Part shown: positions 36,964 through 46,435 of the stretch, one piece after another
Numbering within the stretch: the first letter of the stretch is position 1
How the letters are laid out: each line of letters starts with the position of its first letter
Assembly (NCBI RefSeq): GCF_023218175.1
Contig: NZ_JALPTH010000006.1
Span: forward strand, 1 to 64,000
Source of the DNA: Streptomyces lichenis
Lineage (GTDB): Bacteria; Actinomycetota; Actinomycetes; Streptomycetales; Streptomycetaceae
Direction of reading: 5' to 3'
Length of the DNA stretch: 64,000 bases
Translations under genes and position numbers: made by a program
The notes under the pieces: model-generated
Databases searched by the model: none
What the model was told of the DNA's origin: nothing
Seen by the model: only the letters and a program-made list of their open reading frames with translations

Positions 36964-37728
36964 TCAGCCGTTGGGCCGCTGGAGCCGGGCGACGAACTTG
37001 TAGCGGTCGCCCCGGTAGACCGAGCGGACCCACTCCACCGGCTCCCCGTTCTCGTCGCGGGAGTGGCGGGAGAGCATCAGCATCGGCAGCCCGGTGTCGG
37101 TGCCGAGCAGCCCGGCCTCCCGGGGGGAGGCGAGCGAGGTCTCGATGGTCTCCTCGGCCTCGGCGAGGCGCACGTCGTACACCTCGGCCAGCGCGGTGTA
37201 GAGGGAGGTGTACTTCACCAGCGAGCGGCGCAGCGCGGGGAAGCGCTTGGCGGAGAGATGGGTGGTCTCGATCGCCATCGGCTCACCACTGGCCAGCCGC
37301 AGCCGCTCGATGCGCAGCACCCGCCCGCCGGCGGAGATGTCCAGCAGCCCGGCGAGGGTGTCATCGGCCGTCACATAGCCGATGTCCAGCAGCTGGCTGG
37401 TGGGCTCCAGGCCCTGGGCGCGCATGTCCTCGGTGTACGAGGTGAGTTGCAGCGCCTGGGAGACCTTCGGCTTGGCGACGAAGGTGCCCTTGCCCTGGAT
37501 GCGCTCCAGCCGGCCCTCGACCACCAGCTCCTGGAGGGCCTGGCGCACGGTGGTGCGGGAGGTGTCGAACTCGGCGGCCAGGGTGCGCTCCGGCGGCACC
37601 GGGGTGCCGGGCGGCATGGTCTGCGTCATGTCCAGCAGATGCCGCTTCAGCCGGTAGTACTTGGGCACGCGCGCGGTGCGGGTCGCCGTCCCGCTCTCGG
37701 CTTCGGTGCCGCCCCCGTCCGTGGTCAT
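36964..37728 (-). CDS. dasR: GntR/HutC-family regulator DasR
   Basis: DasR is the global regulator of N-acetylglucosamine use and chitin signalling; GlcN-6-P release from DNA links sugar supply to development and antibiotics. The protein is 254 residues, exactly the S. coelicolor length as I recall it. It has an N-terminal winged helix ([25 protein letters not shown]) and a UbiC-type effector domain (ITAGG-like [42 protein letters not shown]). ATG at 37728 has GGAAGG nearby. It is divergent from dasA, and two dre operators sit in the gap. Confidence 0.97.
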   Translation of the reverse strand: MTTDGGGTEAESGTATRTARVPKYYRLKRHLLDMTQTMPPGTPVPPERTLAAEFDTSRTTVRQALQELVVEGRLERIQGKGTFVAKPKVSQALQLTSYTEDMRAQGLEPTSQLLDIGYVTADDTLAGLLDISAGGRVLRIERLRLASGEPMAIETTHLSAKRFPALRRSLVKYTSLYTALAEVYDVRLAEAEETIETSLASPREAGLLGTDTGLPMLMLSRHSRDENGEPVEWVRSVYRGDRYKFVARLQRPNG

Positions 37729-37884
37729 GACCCGCCTTCCCGACTCCTGCGCTGTTGCCGTCACCGGCTCCTCCGTCACTTGGCTCACATGGTGGCACGG
37801 ACCGGTCACGGCTGGTCGGGCCCCGCCTCAGGTGTCGGTCTCGTAACGGACCCGACTGCCCTTCTTATACACCCTTGACACCCC

Positions 37885-37926
37885 TAAAGGTCTAGGCCAA
37901 GCTCCCGGTTACTGGTCTAAACCACT
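37885..37926. promoter_or_regulatory. DasR-responsive elements in the dasR-dasA gap
   Basis: dre1 is ACTGGTCTAAACCACT (37911-37926). A weaker dre2 is AGGTCTAGGCCA (37888-37899). Both match the TGGTCTAGACCA core. A TTGACA lies at 37875-37880 and dre2 falls in the spacer after it, so bound DasR could block dasA and also reach the dasR promoter. Confidence 0.85.
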
Positions 37927-38032
37927 AAAGGCCAGGTCCCAGGCCCACGCAGGATCTTGCACGCGTCCGTCTCATGCCGCGCGTATCCCGGGGGGTGGGG
38001 GTGGAACTCTGCATCCCTTTGAGGAGGGTGGC

Positions 38033-39334
38033 GTGAAGCGCAAGCTCGCAGCGGCGATCGGTGTCGCGGCCATGATGGCGTCGGTGGCGGCCTGTGGTTC
38101 GGACGGCGGCAGCGATGCGGCCAAGGACCCGAAGGACCGCAAGGGCGACCTGACGGTCTGGCTGATGGTCGACGCCCAGTCCACCTGGCCGGAGCTCGTC
38201 AAGGACGTCAACGCCCAGTTCAACAAGAAGTACCCGGGCGTGAAGGTCGACGTCCAGTACCAGCAGTGGGCGGACAAGACCAAGAAGCTCGACACCGCGC
38301 TCGGCGGTGACAAGTTCCCGGACGTCGTGGAGCTCGGCAACACCGAGACCATGACGTACATCCTGAACGGCGCCCTCGCCGAGATCGACCCCAAGAAGTA
38401 CGACAACTCCGACACCTGGATCCAGGGTCTGAAGGACACCTGCGCCTACGAGGGCAAGCAGTTCTGCGTGCCCTACTACGCCGGTGCCCGGGTCGCCATC
38501 TACAACACCGAGATGCTGAAGAAGGGCGGCGCGAAGACCCTGCCCACCACCGAGGACGAGTTCCTCAAGGTGATGGACAAGGTGTCCGCCGAGTACGGCA
38601 AGAAGGACAAGCGCTTCTCCTCGCTCTACCTGCCGGGCCGCTACTGGTACGCCGCGATGTCCTACGTGGCCGCGTACGGCGGCAAGATCGCCGAGTACGA
38701 CGAGGGCGCCAAGGAGTGGAAGTCCTCGCTCTCCAGCCCCGAGGCGCAGAAGGGCATCCAGCACTTCATCGACCTGGTCAAGAAGTACAACAAGGCCGAC
38801 CAGACCAAGGACGAGCAGGACCACGCCAACGTCATGGCGAACGAGAAGGCCGCCGTGCTCTACGGCAACGGCTGGGAGGCCGGCTCGGTCATCGACGGCA
38901 AGAACAACGGCAACCCCAAGCTGGAGGGCAAGATCCTCACGGCCGGTATGCCCGGCCCGAACGGCAAGGCGCTGCCCTCCTTCATCGGCGGCTCGGACCT
39001 CGGTGTGATCAGCAAGTCGAAGTCCGCCGACCTCGCCGAGGAGTGGATCGCGATGTACACCAGCGAGAAGTCGCAGGAGGTGCTCGCGGGCAAGAACATC
39101 CTGCCCAACAACACCAAGCAGCTGGAGCCGCTGAAGGCCAAGCCGGAGACCGCGCCGATCGCCAACGCGGTGCCGGACGCCTGGTTCACCCCGATCGCCC
39201 CGGGCTGGACCTCCATCGAGAAGGAGGAGGTCCTGGAGAACATGCTCCTCGACATCCTCAAGGGCACCTCGGTGGCCGACGCGACCAAGAAGGCCGACGA
39301 GAAGGTCAACGCGCTGATCAACAAGGAGTCCTGA
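38033..39334 (+). CDS. dasA: Chitobiose/GlcNAc ABC transporter substrate-binding lipoprotein DasA
   Basis: This 433-residue lipoprotein binds N,N'-diacetylchitobiose outside the membrane and feeds DasBC. The signal peptide ends at the lipobox ASVAAC (Cys21 lipidated). The mature part is an extracellular solute-binding protein type 1 (VWLMVDAQSTWPELVKDVNAQF, PDVVELGNTETM, LYLPGRYWYAAMSYV, GWEAGSVIDGK). GTG at 38033 has GAGGAGGG eight bases before it. The ATPase MsiK, which energises many streptomycete sugar importers, is not encoded here. A 497-base repeat-rich spacer separates it from dasB. Confidence 0.95.
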   Translation: MKRKLAAAIGVAAMMASVAACGSDGGSDAAKDPKDRKGDLTVWLMVDAQSTWPELVKDVNAQFNKKYPGVKVDVQYQQWADKTKKLDTALGGDKFPDVVELGNTETMTYILNGALAEIDPKKYDNSDTWIQGLKDTCAYEGKQFCVPYYAGARVAIYNTEMLKKGGAKTLPTTEDEFLKVMDKVSAEYGKKDKRFSSLYLPGRYWYAAMSYVAAYGGKIAEYDEGAKEWKSSLSSPEAQKGIQHFIDLVKKYNKADQTKDEQDHANVMANEKAAVLYGNGWEAGSVIDGKNNGNPKLEGKILTAGMPGPNGKALPSFIGGSDLGVISKSKSADLAEEWIAMYTSEKSQEVLAGKNILPNNTKQLEPLKAKPETAPIANAVPDAWFTPIAPGWTSIEKEEVLENMLLDILKGTSVADATKKADEKVNALINKES

Positions 39335-39831
39335 GCCCGCGGGCCGGCCGGGGCGGGCCCGTCCCCCGCCTCCGGCCGGCCCGCGGCGGCCGGCCTCCCG
39401 GGACCCCCGTCCCGGGGCCGGCCCAGGATCCACCGGCGCCGGCGGGGCGACCCGCCCCCGGGACCGAGGCTCCGACTCAGGGGCGCCAGGCCCCGGTTCG
39501 GAGCCCACGGCCCCACCGGGCTCCCGGCCCACGGGCTCCCGGCCTCGGGTTCCCGTCCGCGGCCCGCCCGGCTCCCGGCCCACAGGGCCGTGCCCCGGGG
39601 CCCCGGCCCCGCCGGCCGCTGTCCTCGCGGGCGCCGTCCACACGGGCCACGGGCCGAAGGACCCCCGGGCCCACAGGCCTCGGGCCGCAGCCCACGGGTC
39701 TCGGGCCGCAGCCCACGGGCTCCCGGCCCCGGGTCCCCGTCCACGGCCCCGCCGGGCTCCCGGCCCACAGGGGCCCGGCCCCCCGCCGGCCGCCGCTTTT
39801 CGGTCGCACGAACACACGGAAGGTCAGCCAG
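39335..39831 (+). repeat. Repeat-rich GC spacer between dasA and dasB
   Basis: This 497-base spacer is unusually long for an ABC operon. It contains an imperfect direct repeat of about 60 bases (39528-39587 and 39712-39772). It also contains a nearly perfect 21-base tandem duplication (39679-39699 and 39700-39720, differing only at the last base). The sequence is dominated by GGCCC, CCCGG and GGGCC and can fold in many ways. The frame is open in line with dasB, but the residues are almost only P, R, G and A, so it looks non-coding. Confidence 0.75.
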
Positions 39832-40839
39832 GTGACTGTCGCCGAGAAAAAGGCCGCCGGTCCTCCGGTACCGGTACCGCGCTCCCCCGAAGCGGCCTCG
39901 CCGCCGCTGGGAGCGGCCCCGGGCAAGTCCCGCCCCCGTCCACCGCGGCGGAAGGGCGCGCTCCTTCCGTATCTGCTCGTCGGCCCGGCCATCCTCGCCG
40001 TCGCCGCGGTCTACGCCTTCCCGCTGGTCAAGACCGTCATCATGTCCTTCCAGGACCTGGGGCGCCGGGAGCTGTGGACCGGCGAGGCACCGCCCTGGGT
40101 GGGCTTCGAGCAGTTCACCAACATCCTCGGCGACGGCGAGTTCTGGTCGGTCACCGGCCGCACGGTCGTCTTCATGGCCGTCTGCGTGGCCGCCACCATG
40201 GCGATCGGGCTGCTGCTCGCCCTGCTGATGGCCCGGCTGACCACCTGGGTGCGGCTGGTGCTCACCTTCGCCCTGGTCGCCGCCTGGTCGATGCCGCTGA
40301 TGGTCGCCGCCTCCATCTTCCGCTGGCTGGCCGACTCCGACTACGGCCTGATCAACACCCTGATCGCCAAGGTGGCGGGCGAGGACTTCCTCGGCCACAA
40401 CTGGTTCCTCGACCCCAGGCAGGGCTTCGCCATCATCGCCCTGCTGGTCATCTGGGGCGCCATCCCCTTCGTGGTGATCACCCTCTACGCGGCCCTCACC
40501 CAGGTGCCCAGGGAGCTGGAGGAGGCCGCCGCCCTGGACGGCGCCGGCGCCGCCAAGGTCTTCCGCTTCGTCACCTGGCCGGTGATCCGGCCCGTCTTCA
40601 CCATGGTCGCCACCCTCTCGGTGATCTGGGACTTCAACGTCTTCGGCCAGATCTGGCTGCTGCGCGGCAACAAGCCGGAGCCCGACTACGAGACGCTCGG
40701 CCTCTACTCCTTCTCCAAGGCCTTCGAGTCCACCTCGTTCAGCCAGGGCAGCGCCATCGCCCTGATCACCGTCGTGCTGCTGTCCGGGGTGGCCGTGTAC
40801 TACCTGCGTCAGCTGATGAAGACAGGAGAGGTCGAATGA
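39832..40839 (+). CDS. dasB: Chitobiose ABC transporter permease DasB
   Basis: This 335-residue MalF-type permease has six membrane helices after a Pro-rich, basic cytoplasmic N-terminus of about 45 residues. The EAA loop for ATPase contact is EEAAALDGAGAAKVFRFVTW. It forms the import channel with DasC for sugar delivered by DasA. GTG at 39832 has GGAAGG nine bases upstream. It overlaps dasC by four bases (ATGA), so the two permeases are translationally coupled. Confidence 0.94.
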   Translation: MTVAEKKAAGPPVPVPRSPEAASPPLGAAPGKSRPRPPRRKGALLPYLLVGPAILAVAAVYAFPLVKTVIMSFQDLGRRELWTGEAPPWVGFEQFTNILGDGEFWSVTGRTVVFMAVCVAATMAIGLLLALLMARLTTWVRLVLTFALVAAWSMPLMVAASIFRWLADSDYGLINTLIAKVAGEDFLGHNWFLDPRQGFAIIALLVIWGAIPFVVITLYAALTQVPRELEEAAALDGAGAAKVFRFVTWPVIRPVFTMVATLSVIWDFNVFGQIWLLRGNKPEPDYETLGLYSFSKAFESTSFSQGSAIALITVVLLSGVAVYYLRQLMKTGEVE

Positions 40840-41717
40840 GCACCTCCACCGCACCCTCCTCCACCTCCGAGGACCGCCCCCGGCTGCGTCCGGACCGCCG
40901 CAAGTCCCGCTGGCACTACGACGTGATCGGCCTGGTCACCGCCGTGGTGATGGCCTTCCCGGTCTACTGGCTGATCATCAGCGCCCTCCGCCCCAACCAG
41001 GAGATCCGCTCCTACGACCAGACCCTCTGGCCGTCCTCGATCACCTTCGACAACTTCACCCGTGCCGTGAAGCAGCCGAACTTCGAGACCGCGATCCAGT
41101 CCAGCCTGATCGTCTCGGTCACCGCCGTGGTCGGCGGCATGATCATCGCCACCCTGGCCGCGCTCGCCATCGGACGGTTCCGCTTCTACGGGCGCAAGGC
41201 CCTGCTGATGGTCCTCATCCTGGTCCAGATGCTGCCGCCCACCGCGATGCTCATCCCCATCTACGCCCAGCTCAACGCCATGGGCGGACTGGACGAGTAC
41301 TGGGGCCTGATCGTGGTCTACCTGGTCTCCACCCTGCCGTTCGCGGTGGTGATGATCCGCGGCTTCGTGGTCAACATCCCGGTGGAGCTGGAGGAGTCGG
41401 CGATGGTCGACGGCTGTACGCGGATGGGCGCCTTCGTCCGCGTGGTCTTCCCGCTGCTCGCCCCCGGGCTCGCGGCCGCCTCGATCTTCGCCCTGGTCAA
41501 CGCCTGGAACGAGTACCTGTTCGCCTACATCCTGATCAACGACGACTCCAAGTACACGCTCAACGTGTGGCTGATGACCTTCACCACCGAGCGCGGTACC
41601 GACTACGGGGCCCTGATGGCCGCCTCCACCATGATCGCGCTGCCCGTGGTCGTGTTCTTCATGATCATCCAGAAGAAGATGGCCGCCGGTCTCACCTCCG
41701 GCGCCGTGAAGGGATGA
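40836..41717 (+). CDS. dasC: Chitobiose ABC transporter permease DasC
   Basis: This 293-residue MalG-type permease has six membrane helices and an EAA loop EESAMVDGCTRMGAFVRVVF followed by the FPLLAPG segment. It pairs with DasB. The ATG lies within the dasB stop (ATGA). GACAGGAGAGG within the end of dasB supplies the ribosome binding site. The next gene, encoding the intracellular glucosaminidase, begins seven bases after its stop, so import and cleavage are co-transcribed. Confidence 0.95.
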   Translation: MSTSTAPSSTSEDRPRLRPDRRKSRWHYDVIGLVTAVVMAFPVYWLIISALRPNQEIRSYDQTLWPSSITFDNFTRAVKQPNFETAIQSSLIVSVTAVVGGMIIATLAALAIGRFRFYGRKALLMVLILVQMLPPTAMLIPIYAQLNAMGGLDEYWGLIVVYLVSTLPFAVVMIRGFVVNIPVELEESAMVDGCTRMGAFVRVVFPLLAPGLAAASIFALVNAWNEYLFAYILINDDSKYTLNVWLMTFTTERGTDYGALMAASTMIALPVVVFFMIIQKKMAAGLTSGAVKG

Positions 41718-41724
41718 CGCCCCA

Positions 41725-43293
41725 GTGACCACCCTCGTTCAGGGCACCACCACCGACGACACCCTCACCCGGGATGCCCTCACCGTCCTCCAGCCCGGCT
41801 TCGACGGCACCGACGCGCCGCCCGACTGGGTGCTGCGCCGGATCGGCGAGGGCCTGGCCGCCGTGGCCCTGTTCGGCCGCAACATCGCCTCCGCCGAGCA
41901 GGTGACCGCCCTCACCTCCCGGCTGCGCGCCGAGAACCCGGACATCCTGGTCGCCATCGACGAGGAGGGCGGCGACGTCACCCGGCTGGAGGTCCGCACC
42001 GGCTCCTCCTTCCCCGGCAACCTCGCCCTCGGCGCCGTGGACGACACCGCGCTGACCCGCGAGGTGGCGTACGCGCTGGGCGGCCGGCTCGCCGCCTGCG
42101 GCGTGGACTTCAACTGGGCGCCCTCCGCCGACGTCAACTCCGACCCGGACAACCCGGTGATCGGCGTCCGCTCCTTCGGCGCCGACCCCGCGCTGGTGGC
42201 CCGGCACACCGTCGCGTACGTCGAGGGCATGCAGGCCGCCGGGGTGGCCACCTGCACCAAGCACTTCCCCGGCCACGGCGACACCAACGTGGACAGCCAC
42301 CACGCCATGCCCCGGATCGACGCCGACCTGGCCACCCTGCGCTCCCGCGAACTCACCCCGTTCAAGGCGGCCATCGCGGCCGGTTCCAAGGCGGTGATGA
42401 GCGCCCATATCGTGCTCCCCGCCCTGGACCCGGAGCGCCCGGCCACCCTCAGCCCCCGCATCCTCACCGGACTGCTCCGCGAGGAACTGGGCTACGACGG
42501 TCTGATCGTCACCGACGGCATGGATATGCAGGCCATCTCCGCCGTCTACGGAATGGAGCGCGGCGCCGTCCTCGCGCTGGCAGCCGGCGCCGACGCCCTG
42601 TGCGTCGGCGGCGGACCCTCCGACGAGGGCACCGTGCTGCGACTGCGCGACGCCCTGGTCGCCGCGGTACGCGCCGGAGAGCTGCCCGAGCAGCGGCTCG
42701 CCGACGCGGCGGCGCGGGTCCGCGCACTCGCCTCCTGGACCCGGTCGCACCGGGCCGCCGGAGGCGCCTCCACGGAGTCGGGCGCGGCTTCCGTGCCGGG
42801 GACCGCCCCGGCGCGGACCGCAGGAGGGGTCGCGCCCGACTCGACCACCACCCCGGGAATCGGTCTGGTCGCGGCCCGCCGCGCCCTCGCCGTCACCGGC
42901 GCCGCGCCCGCGCCCACCGGCCCGGTCCATGTCGCCGCCTTCACCCCGGAGGCGAACATCGCGGTCGGCGACGAGACCCCCTGGGGCCTCGGCCCGGAGC
43001 TGGCCCGGCTGGTGCCCGGCACCTCCACCGCCGCGTACGGGCCGGACACGGCGGCCGGGCAGGTGCTCGCCGACGCGGGGGAGCGGCCGATCGTCGCCGT
43101 GCTCCGCGACGCCCACCGCCACCGCTGGATGACCACGGCCCTGGACACCCTGCTGGCCGCCCGCCCGGACACGGTGGTGGTCGAGATGGGCCTCAACCAG
43201 GCCCCGCCGCGCGGTGCGCTGCACATCGCCACCTACGGCGCCGCCCGGGTCTGCGGGCTGGCCGCCGCGGAGGTGGTCGCCCGAGGCGTCTGA
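41725..43293 (+). CDS. GH3 beta-N-acetylglucosaminidase (NagZ-like, DasD position)
   Basis: This 522-residue glycoside hydrolase family 3 enzyme cuts beta-N-acetylglucosaminides. The NagZ signature KHFPGHGDTNVDSH carries the general acid His, and the nucleophile Asp lies in LIVTDGMDMQAIS. An IDEEGGDVTRL segment precedes. After the catalytic barrel (to about residue 340) an Ala-rich linker leads to an additional alpha/beta domain of about 150 residues. There is no signal peptide, so it acts inside the cell on imported chitobiose, giving GlcNAc. GTG at 41725 follows dasC directly. The context makes it dasD of the das operon. Confidence 0.92.
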   Translation: MTTLVQGTTTDDTLTRDALTVLQPGFDGTDAPPDWVLRRIGEGLAAVALFGRNIASAEQVTALTSRLRAENPDILVAIDEEGGDVTRLEVRTGSSFPGNLALGAVDDTALTREVAYALGGRLAACGVDFNWAPSADVNSDPDNPVIGVRSFGADPALVARHTVAYVEGMQAAGVATCTKHFPGHGDTNVDSHHAMPRIDADLATLRSRELTPFKAAIAAGSKAVMSAHIVLPALDPERPATLSPRILTGLLREELGYDGLIVTDGMDMQAISAVYGMERGAVLALAAGADALCVGGGPSDEGTVLRLRDALVAAVRAGELPEQRLADAAARVRALASWTRSHRAAGGASTESGAASVPGTAPARTAGGVAPDSTTTPGIGLVAARRALAVTGAAPAPTGPVHVAAFTPEANIAVGDETPWGLGPELARLVPGTSTAAYGPDTAAGQVLADAGERPIVAVLRDAHRHRWMTTALDTLLAARPDTVVVEMGLNQAPPRGALHIATYGAARVCGLAAAEVVARGV

Positions 43294-43329
43294 CGCCTCC
43301 GGGTCGCGCCGCCGAGGCGCCGCACAGCC

Positions 43330-43368
43330 GAGAGGGCCGGGATCCCGTGGGGGGAGCCCGGCCCTCTC
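43330..43368. terminator. Bidirectional hairpin terminator
   Basis: A 12-base stem (43330-43341 with 43357-43368) lies between the GH3 gene and convergent nagB. Confidence 0.85.
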
Positions 43369-43392
43369 TCGTACCCGCGTAAGCGTCAGACC

Positions 43393-44178
43393 TCAGATCC
43401 CCTGCCACGCGGGCTTGTCGGCATACGTGTGCCGGAAGTACCCGGCCAGCTTCAGCCGGGAGGCGGCGGCCTCGTCGACCACCACGGTGGCGTGCGGGTG
43501 CAGCTGGAGCGCGGAGGCCGGTACGACGGCGGCGACCGGGCCCTCCACGGTCTGCGCCACCGCCTCCGCCTTGCCCTCGCCGGTGGCCAGCAGCACCAGG
43601 TGGCGGGCCTCCAGGATGGTGCCGATGCCCTGGGTGATCACATGGTGCGGCACCTGCTCGATGTCGCCGTCGAAGAAGCGGGCGTTGTCCACCCGGGTCT
43701 GCTCGGTCAGCGTCTTGATCCGGGTCCGCGAGGCCAGCGAGGAGCAGGGCTCGTTGAAGCCGATGTGCCCGTCGGTCCCGATGCCGAGTATCTGGAGGTC
43801 CACTCCGCCCGCCTCGGCCAGCGCCCGGTCGTACGCCTCACAGGCGGCCTGCACGTCCTCGGCCGACCCGTCCGGCCCCATGAAGGCGTCCTCGCCGAGC
43901 CCCAGCGGCTCCACCACCTGGCGCAGCACGGTGGAGCGGTAGGACTCCGGGTGCCCGGCGGGCAGCCCCACGTACTCGTCGAGCTGGGCGATCCTGGCCC
44001 GCGAGGCGTCCACCGCGCCGGTCCGCACCTTCGCGGTCAGCGCGTCGTAGACGGGCAGCGGGGTGGAGCCGGTGGCCACGCCGAGCAGCGCGTCGGGCTT
44101 GCGGCGCAGCAGGGCGGCGATGCCCTCGGCGATGATCTCGCCGCCTGCCGGGGCGTCGGGGACGATGACAACTTCCAC
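43393..44178 (-). CDS. nagB: Glucosamine-6-phosphate deaminase NagB
   Basis: This 261-residue enzyme converts GlcN-6-P to fructose-6-P and ammonia, the last step of amino-sugar catabolism. Because GlcN-6-P is the DasR ligand, it also clears the signal. Motifs are GVATGSTPLPVYD (phosphate loop), AQLDEYVGLPAGHPESY (catalytic Asp) and LGIGTDGHIGFNEP with the ring-opening His. It is full length. GTG at 44178 is the start. A DasR operator lies about 30-45 bases upstream. Confidence 0.96.
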   Translation of the reverse strand: MEVVIVPDAPAGGEIIAEGIAALLRRKPDALLGVATGSTPLPVYDALTAKVRTGAVDASRARIAQLDEYVGLPAGHPESYRSTVLRQVVEPLGLGEDAFMGPDGSAEDVQAACEAYDRALAEAGGVDLQILGIGTDGHIGFNEPCSSLASRTRIKTLTEQTRVDNARFFDGDIEQVPHHVITQGIGTILEARHLVLLATGEGKAEAVAQTVEGPVAAVVPASALQLHPHATVVVDEAAASRLKLAGYFRHTYADKPAWQGI

Positions 44179-44206
44179 GGTGGGCCTGCCGATCAGCTGG
44201 ATGACA

Positions 44207-44222
44207 TGTGGTATAGACCAAT
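44207..44222 (-). promoter_or_regulatory. DasR-responsive element of nagB
   Basis: TGTGGTATAGACCAAT (44207-44222; reverse ATTGGTCTATACCACA) matches the dre core TGGTCTAGACCA with one change and sits directly before nagB. Confidence 0.85.
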
Positions 44223-44895
44223 CTAGCAGAGGCGCTTCCGTGTATGGGGCCCCTTGGCGCCCCCGATGAGCGGGGCGCCCGCGCCCCCTCTCTGGCGGGG
44301 TACCAGCCCCCTGCCCGACTAATCCCCATGGTCCCCACCGCTCCCGTCAGAGCCCTGGCGAAGGTCGCGGAGACGAGGCAGGGGGCGCGGTGCGCTGACA
44401 TGCACGGCAGCCGGGGCTGCTTCAGGCCGGGCCCCGCCGCGGGGGCGCCCCAGGCGCCGGTGGGTCACTTCGGCGGGGCACCCCCGAGGCCCCCGGCCCG
44501 GGCTGCCCGCGAAGGGCGCCTCCGGGGCTCCGGCCCGAGCCACTTCAAAAACAGCGGGCCGCGGCGCCGTCGGCGGGACCCTCAGCCCGCCGGGGCACCG
44601 CAGCCCGGAGTTCCCGGCCCGGCGGGGTGTGCGGTCCCACGGGCCTGGAGAGGTCTCGGCGCAGTCAGGGCAGAGAGCGCCGGGACCCCGTCCACCCTCC
44701 TGTGCGGGGAGGGTGGAAGTCGGTTGTACCGCCATTGTGGACTAGACCATTCGGGCTGTCCATCCTGCGGGCGGCAGCCTCCATCCTCCACCACGGCCCG
44801 GGTAAACACCAGGTTCACGAACGACCCCGGATCGGGGAACCCGCCGGGTCCGCCAGGGTGGGGCGCGGTTCACCCGCACGGGTACGCTCGCTCCC
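44223..44895. promoter_or_regulatory. Long intergenic region with an additional DasR-type site
   Basis: The 717-base gap between nagB and the histidine kinase gene shows no convincing gene. It holds TGTGGACTAGACCATT at 44736-44751 (reverse core TGGTCTAGTCCA), a second DasR-like operator 145 bases before the kinase and over 500 from nagB. The open frames across it are rich in P, R, G and A and look like non-coding GC-rich sequence. A small RNA or leader transcript is possible. Confidence 0.6.
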
Positions 44896-46374
44896 GTGCC
44901 CTCCATGAACGACCTCGTCCGCCAGCACACCGCTCTCAACGACTCCGACCTGGAGTGGCTGCATCTGCTGGTGTCGGAGTGGCAGCTGCTCTCCGACCTC
45001 TCCTTCGCCGATCTGGTGCTCTGGGTGCCCACCCGCGACGGCACCCGGTATGTCTCGGTCGCCCAGATGCGGCCGAACACCGGGCCGACCTCCTACCAGG
45101 ACGACATGGTCGGCCATCTGGTGCCGCGCGGCCGGCGGCCGCTGCTGGACGCGGCGCTGGACGAGGGGCGGATCGTGCGCGAGGGCGATCCGGAGTGGCG
45201 GGAGGAGGTCCCGGTCCGAGTGGAGTCCATCCCCGTGCGCCGGGAAGGCCGGGTGCTCGGGGTGATCGCCCGGAACACCAACCTGCTCACCGTGCGTACG
45301 CCCAGCCGGCTGGAGCTCACGTACCTCCAGTCGGCCTCCGACCTGGCGCAGATGATCGCCGCCGGGACCTTCCCGTTCCCCGGGCAGCAGGTGGACATGG
45401 ACGCCTCCCCGCGCGCCGGGGACGGCTTGCTGCGGCTGGACGCGGACGGGGTGGTCCAGTACGCCTCGCCCAACGCCCTCTCCGCGTACCACCGCCTCGG
45501 TCTCGCCGCCGATCTGGTCGGCCAGCACCTGGGGCAGATCACCGCCGAGCTGGCGCCCTCCCGGGGTCCGGTGGACGAGGCGCTGGTCAAGCTGGCCAGC
45601 GGTTACGCGCCCCGGGAGACCGAGGTGGAGGGCAACGGCGGGGTGATCCAGCTGCGGGCCATCCCCCTCAAGCCCAAGGGCAACCGCATCGGCTCGCTGG
45701 TGCTGCTGCGCGATGTGACGGAACTGCGTCGGCGTGAACGCGAGTTGATCACCAAGGACGCCACCATCCGGGAGATCCACCACCGGGTGAAGAACAACCT
45801 CCAGACGGTGGCGGCGCTGCTGCGGCTCCAGTCCCGGCGGATGGACTCCGACCAGGGCCGGGAGGCGCTGGACGAGGCGGTGCGGCGGGTCGGTTCGATC
45901 GCCATCGTGCACGAGACGCTGTCGCAGAACCTCGACGAGCGGGTGGAGTTCGACGAGATCGCGGACCGGGTGATCGCGATGGTCGCCGAGATCTCCCCCG
46001 GAAAGGTCGGCTGCCGGCGCACCGGCCGGTTCGGCATCCTGGAGGCGGAGGTCGCCACCCCGCTGTCGATGGTGCTCACCGAGGTGCTGCAGAACGCCCT
46101 GGAGCACGCGTTCGCCCCGGGGGAGCAGGGCACCGTGGAGGTCTCGGCGGTACGCGGTGACGCCCGCGCGGCCGACGCGCGGCTGCTGATCACCGTCCAG
46201 GACGACGGCCGGGGACTGCCCGAGGGCTTCGACGCCCAGCGCGCCGGGAACCTGGGCCTCCAGATCGTCCGCACCCTGGTGGAGGGGGAGTTGGGCGGCA
46301 CCTTCGATATGCGCCCGGCCCCGGAGCGCGGCACCCGGGTCGTCCTCGACGTCCCCGTCCGCCCCCAGAAGTAG
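44896..46374 (+). CDS. PdtaS-type cytosolic sensor histidine kinase
   Basis: This 492-residue kinase has, in order, an N-terminal GAF-like sensor (residues 10-150), a PAS domain (170-270), a HisKA_2 dimerisation domain with phosphorylation site EIHHRVKNNLQTVAALLRLQ near residue 297, and a HATPase domain (N box LTEVLQNALEHAF, G boxes DDGRGLPEGF and GNLGLQIVRTL). It has no membrane helix, as in mycobacterial PdtaS, whose partner PdtaR is an ANTAR regulator acting on RNA. No response regulator gene is adjacent. GTG at 44896 or ATG at 44905 may start it. A hairpin follows. Confidence 0.92.
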   Translation: MPSMNDLVRQHTALNDSDLEWLHLLVSEWQLLSDLSFADLVLWVPTRDGTRYVSVAQMRPNTGPTSYQDDMVGHLVPRGRRPLLDAALDEGRIVREGDPEWREEVPVRVESIPVRREGRVLGVIARNTNLLTVRTPSRLELTYLQSASDLAQMIAAGTFPFPGQQVDMDASPRAGDGLLRLDADGVVQYASPNALSAYHRLGLAADLVGQHLGQITAELAPSRGPVDEALVKLASGYAPRETEVEGNGGVIQLRAIPLKPKGNRIGSLVLLRDVTELRRRERELITKDATIREIHHRVKNNLQTVAALLRLQSRRMDSDQGREALDEAVRRVGSIAIVHETLSQNLDERVEFDEIADRVIAMVAEISPGKVGCRRTGRFGILEAEVATPLSMVLTEVLQNALEHAFAPGEQGTVEVSAVRGDARAADARLLITVQDDGRGLPEGFDAQRAGNLGLQIVRTLVEGELGGTFDMRPAPERGTRVVLDVPVRPQK

Positions 46375-46402
46375 CCCCCGGGCGCCCGGACGGGCACAGC
46401 AG

Positions 46403-46435
46403 CGAGCCCCGGCCGTCTCAGGCGGCCGGGGCTCG
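46403..46435. terminator. Bidirectional hairpin terminator
   Basis: A 13-base perfect stem (46403-46415 with 46423-46435) follows the kinase gene and precedes the convergent whiB-like gene. Confidence 0.85.

Noticed and set aside
38716..40839. Long open frame reading from within dasA through the spacer into dasB
   Set aside because: The dasA part is out of frame with dasA and the spacer residues are low complexity; dasB has its own GTG and ribosome binding site.
44319..44735. Minus-strand 138-codon open frame starting at the orphan dre
   Set aside because: Composition is dominated by P, R, G and A with no ribosome binding site; it looks like a random open frame in GC-rich DNA.
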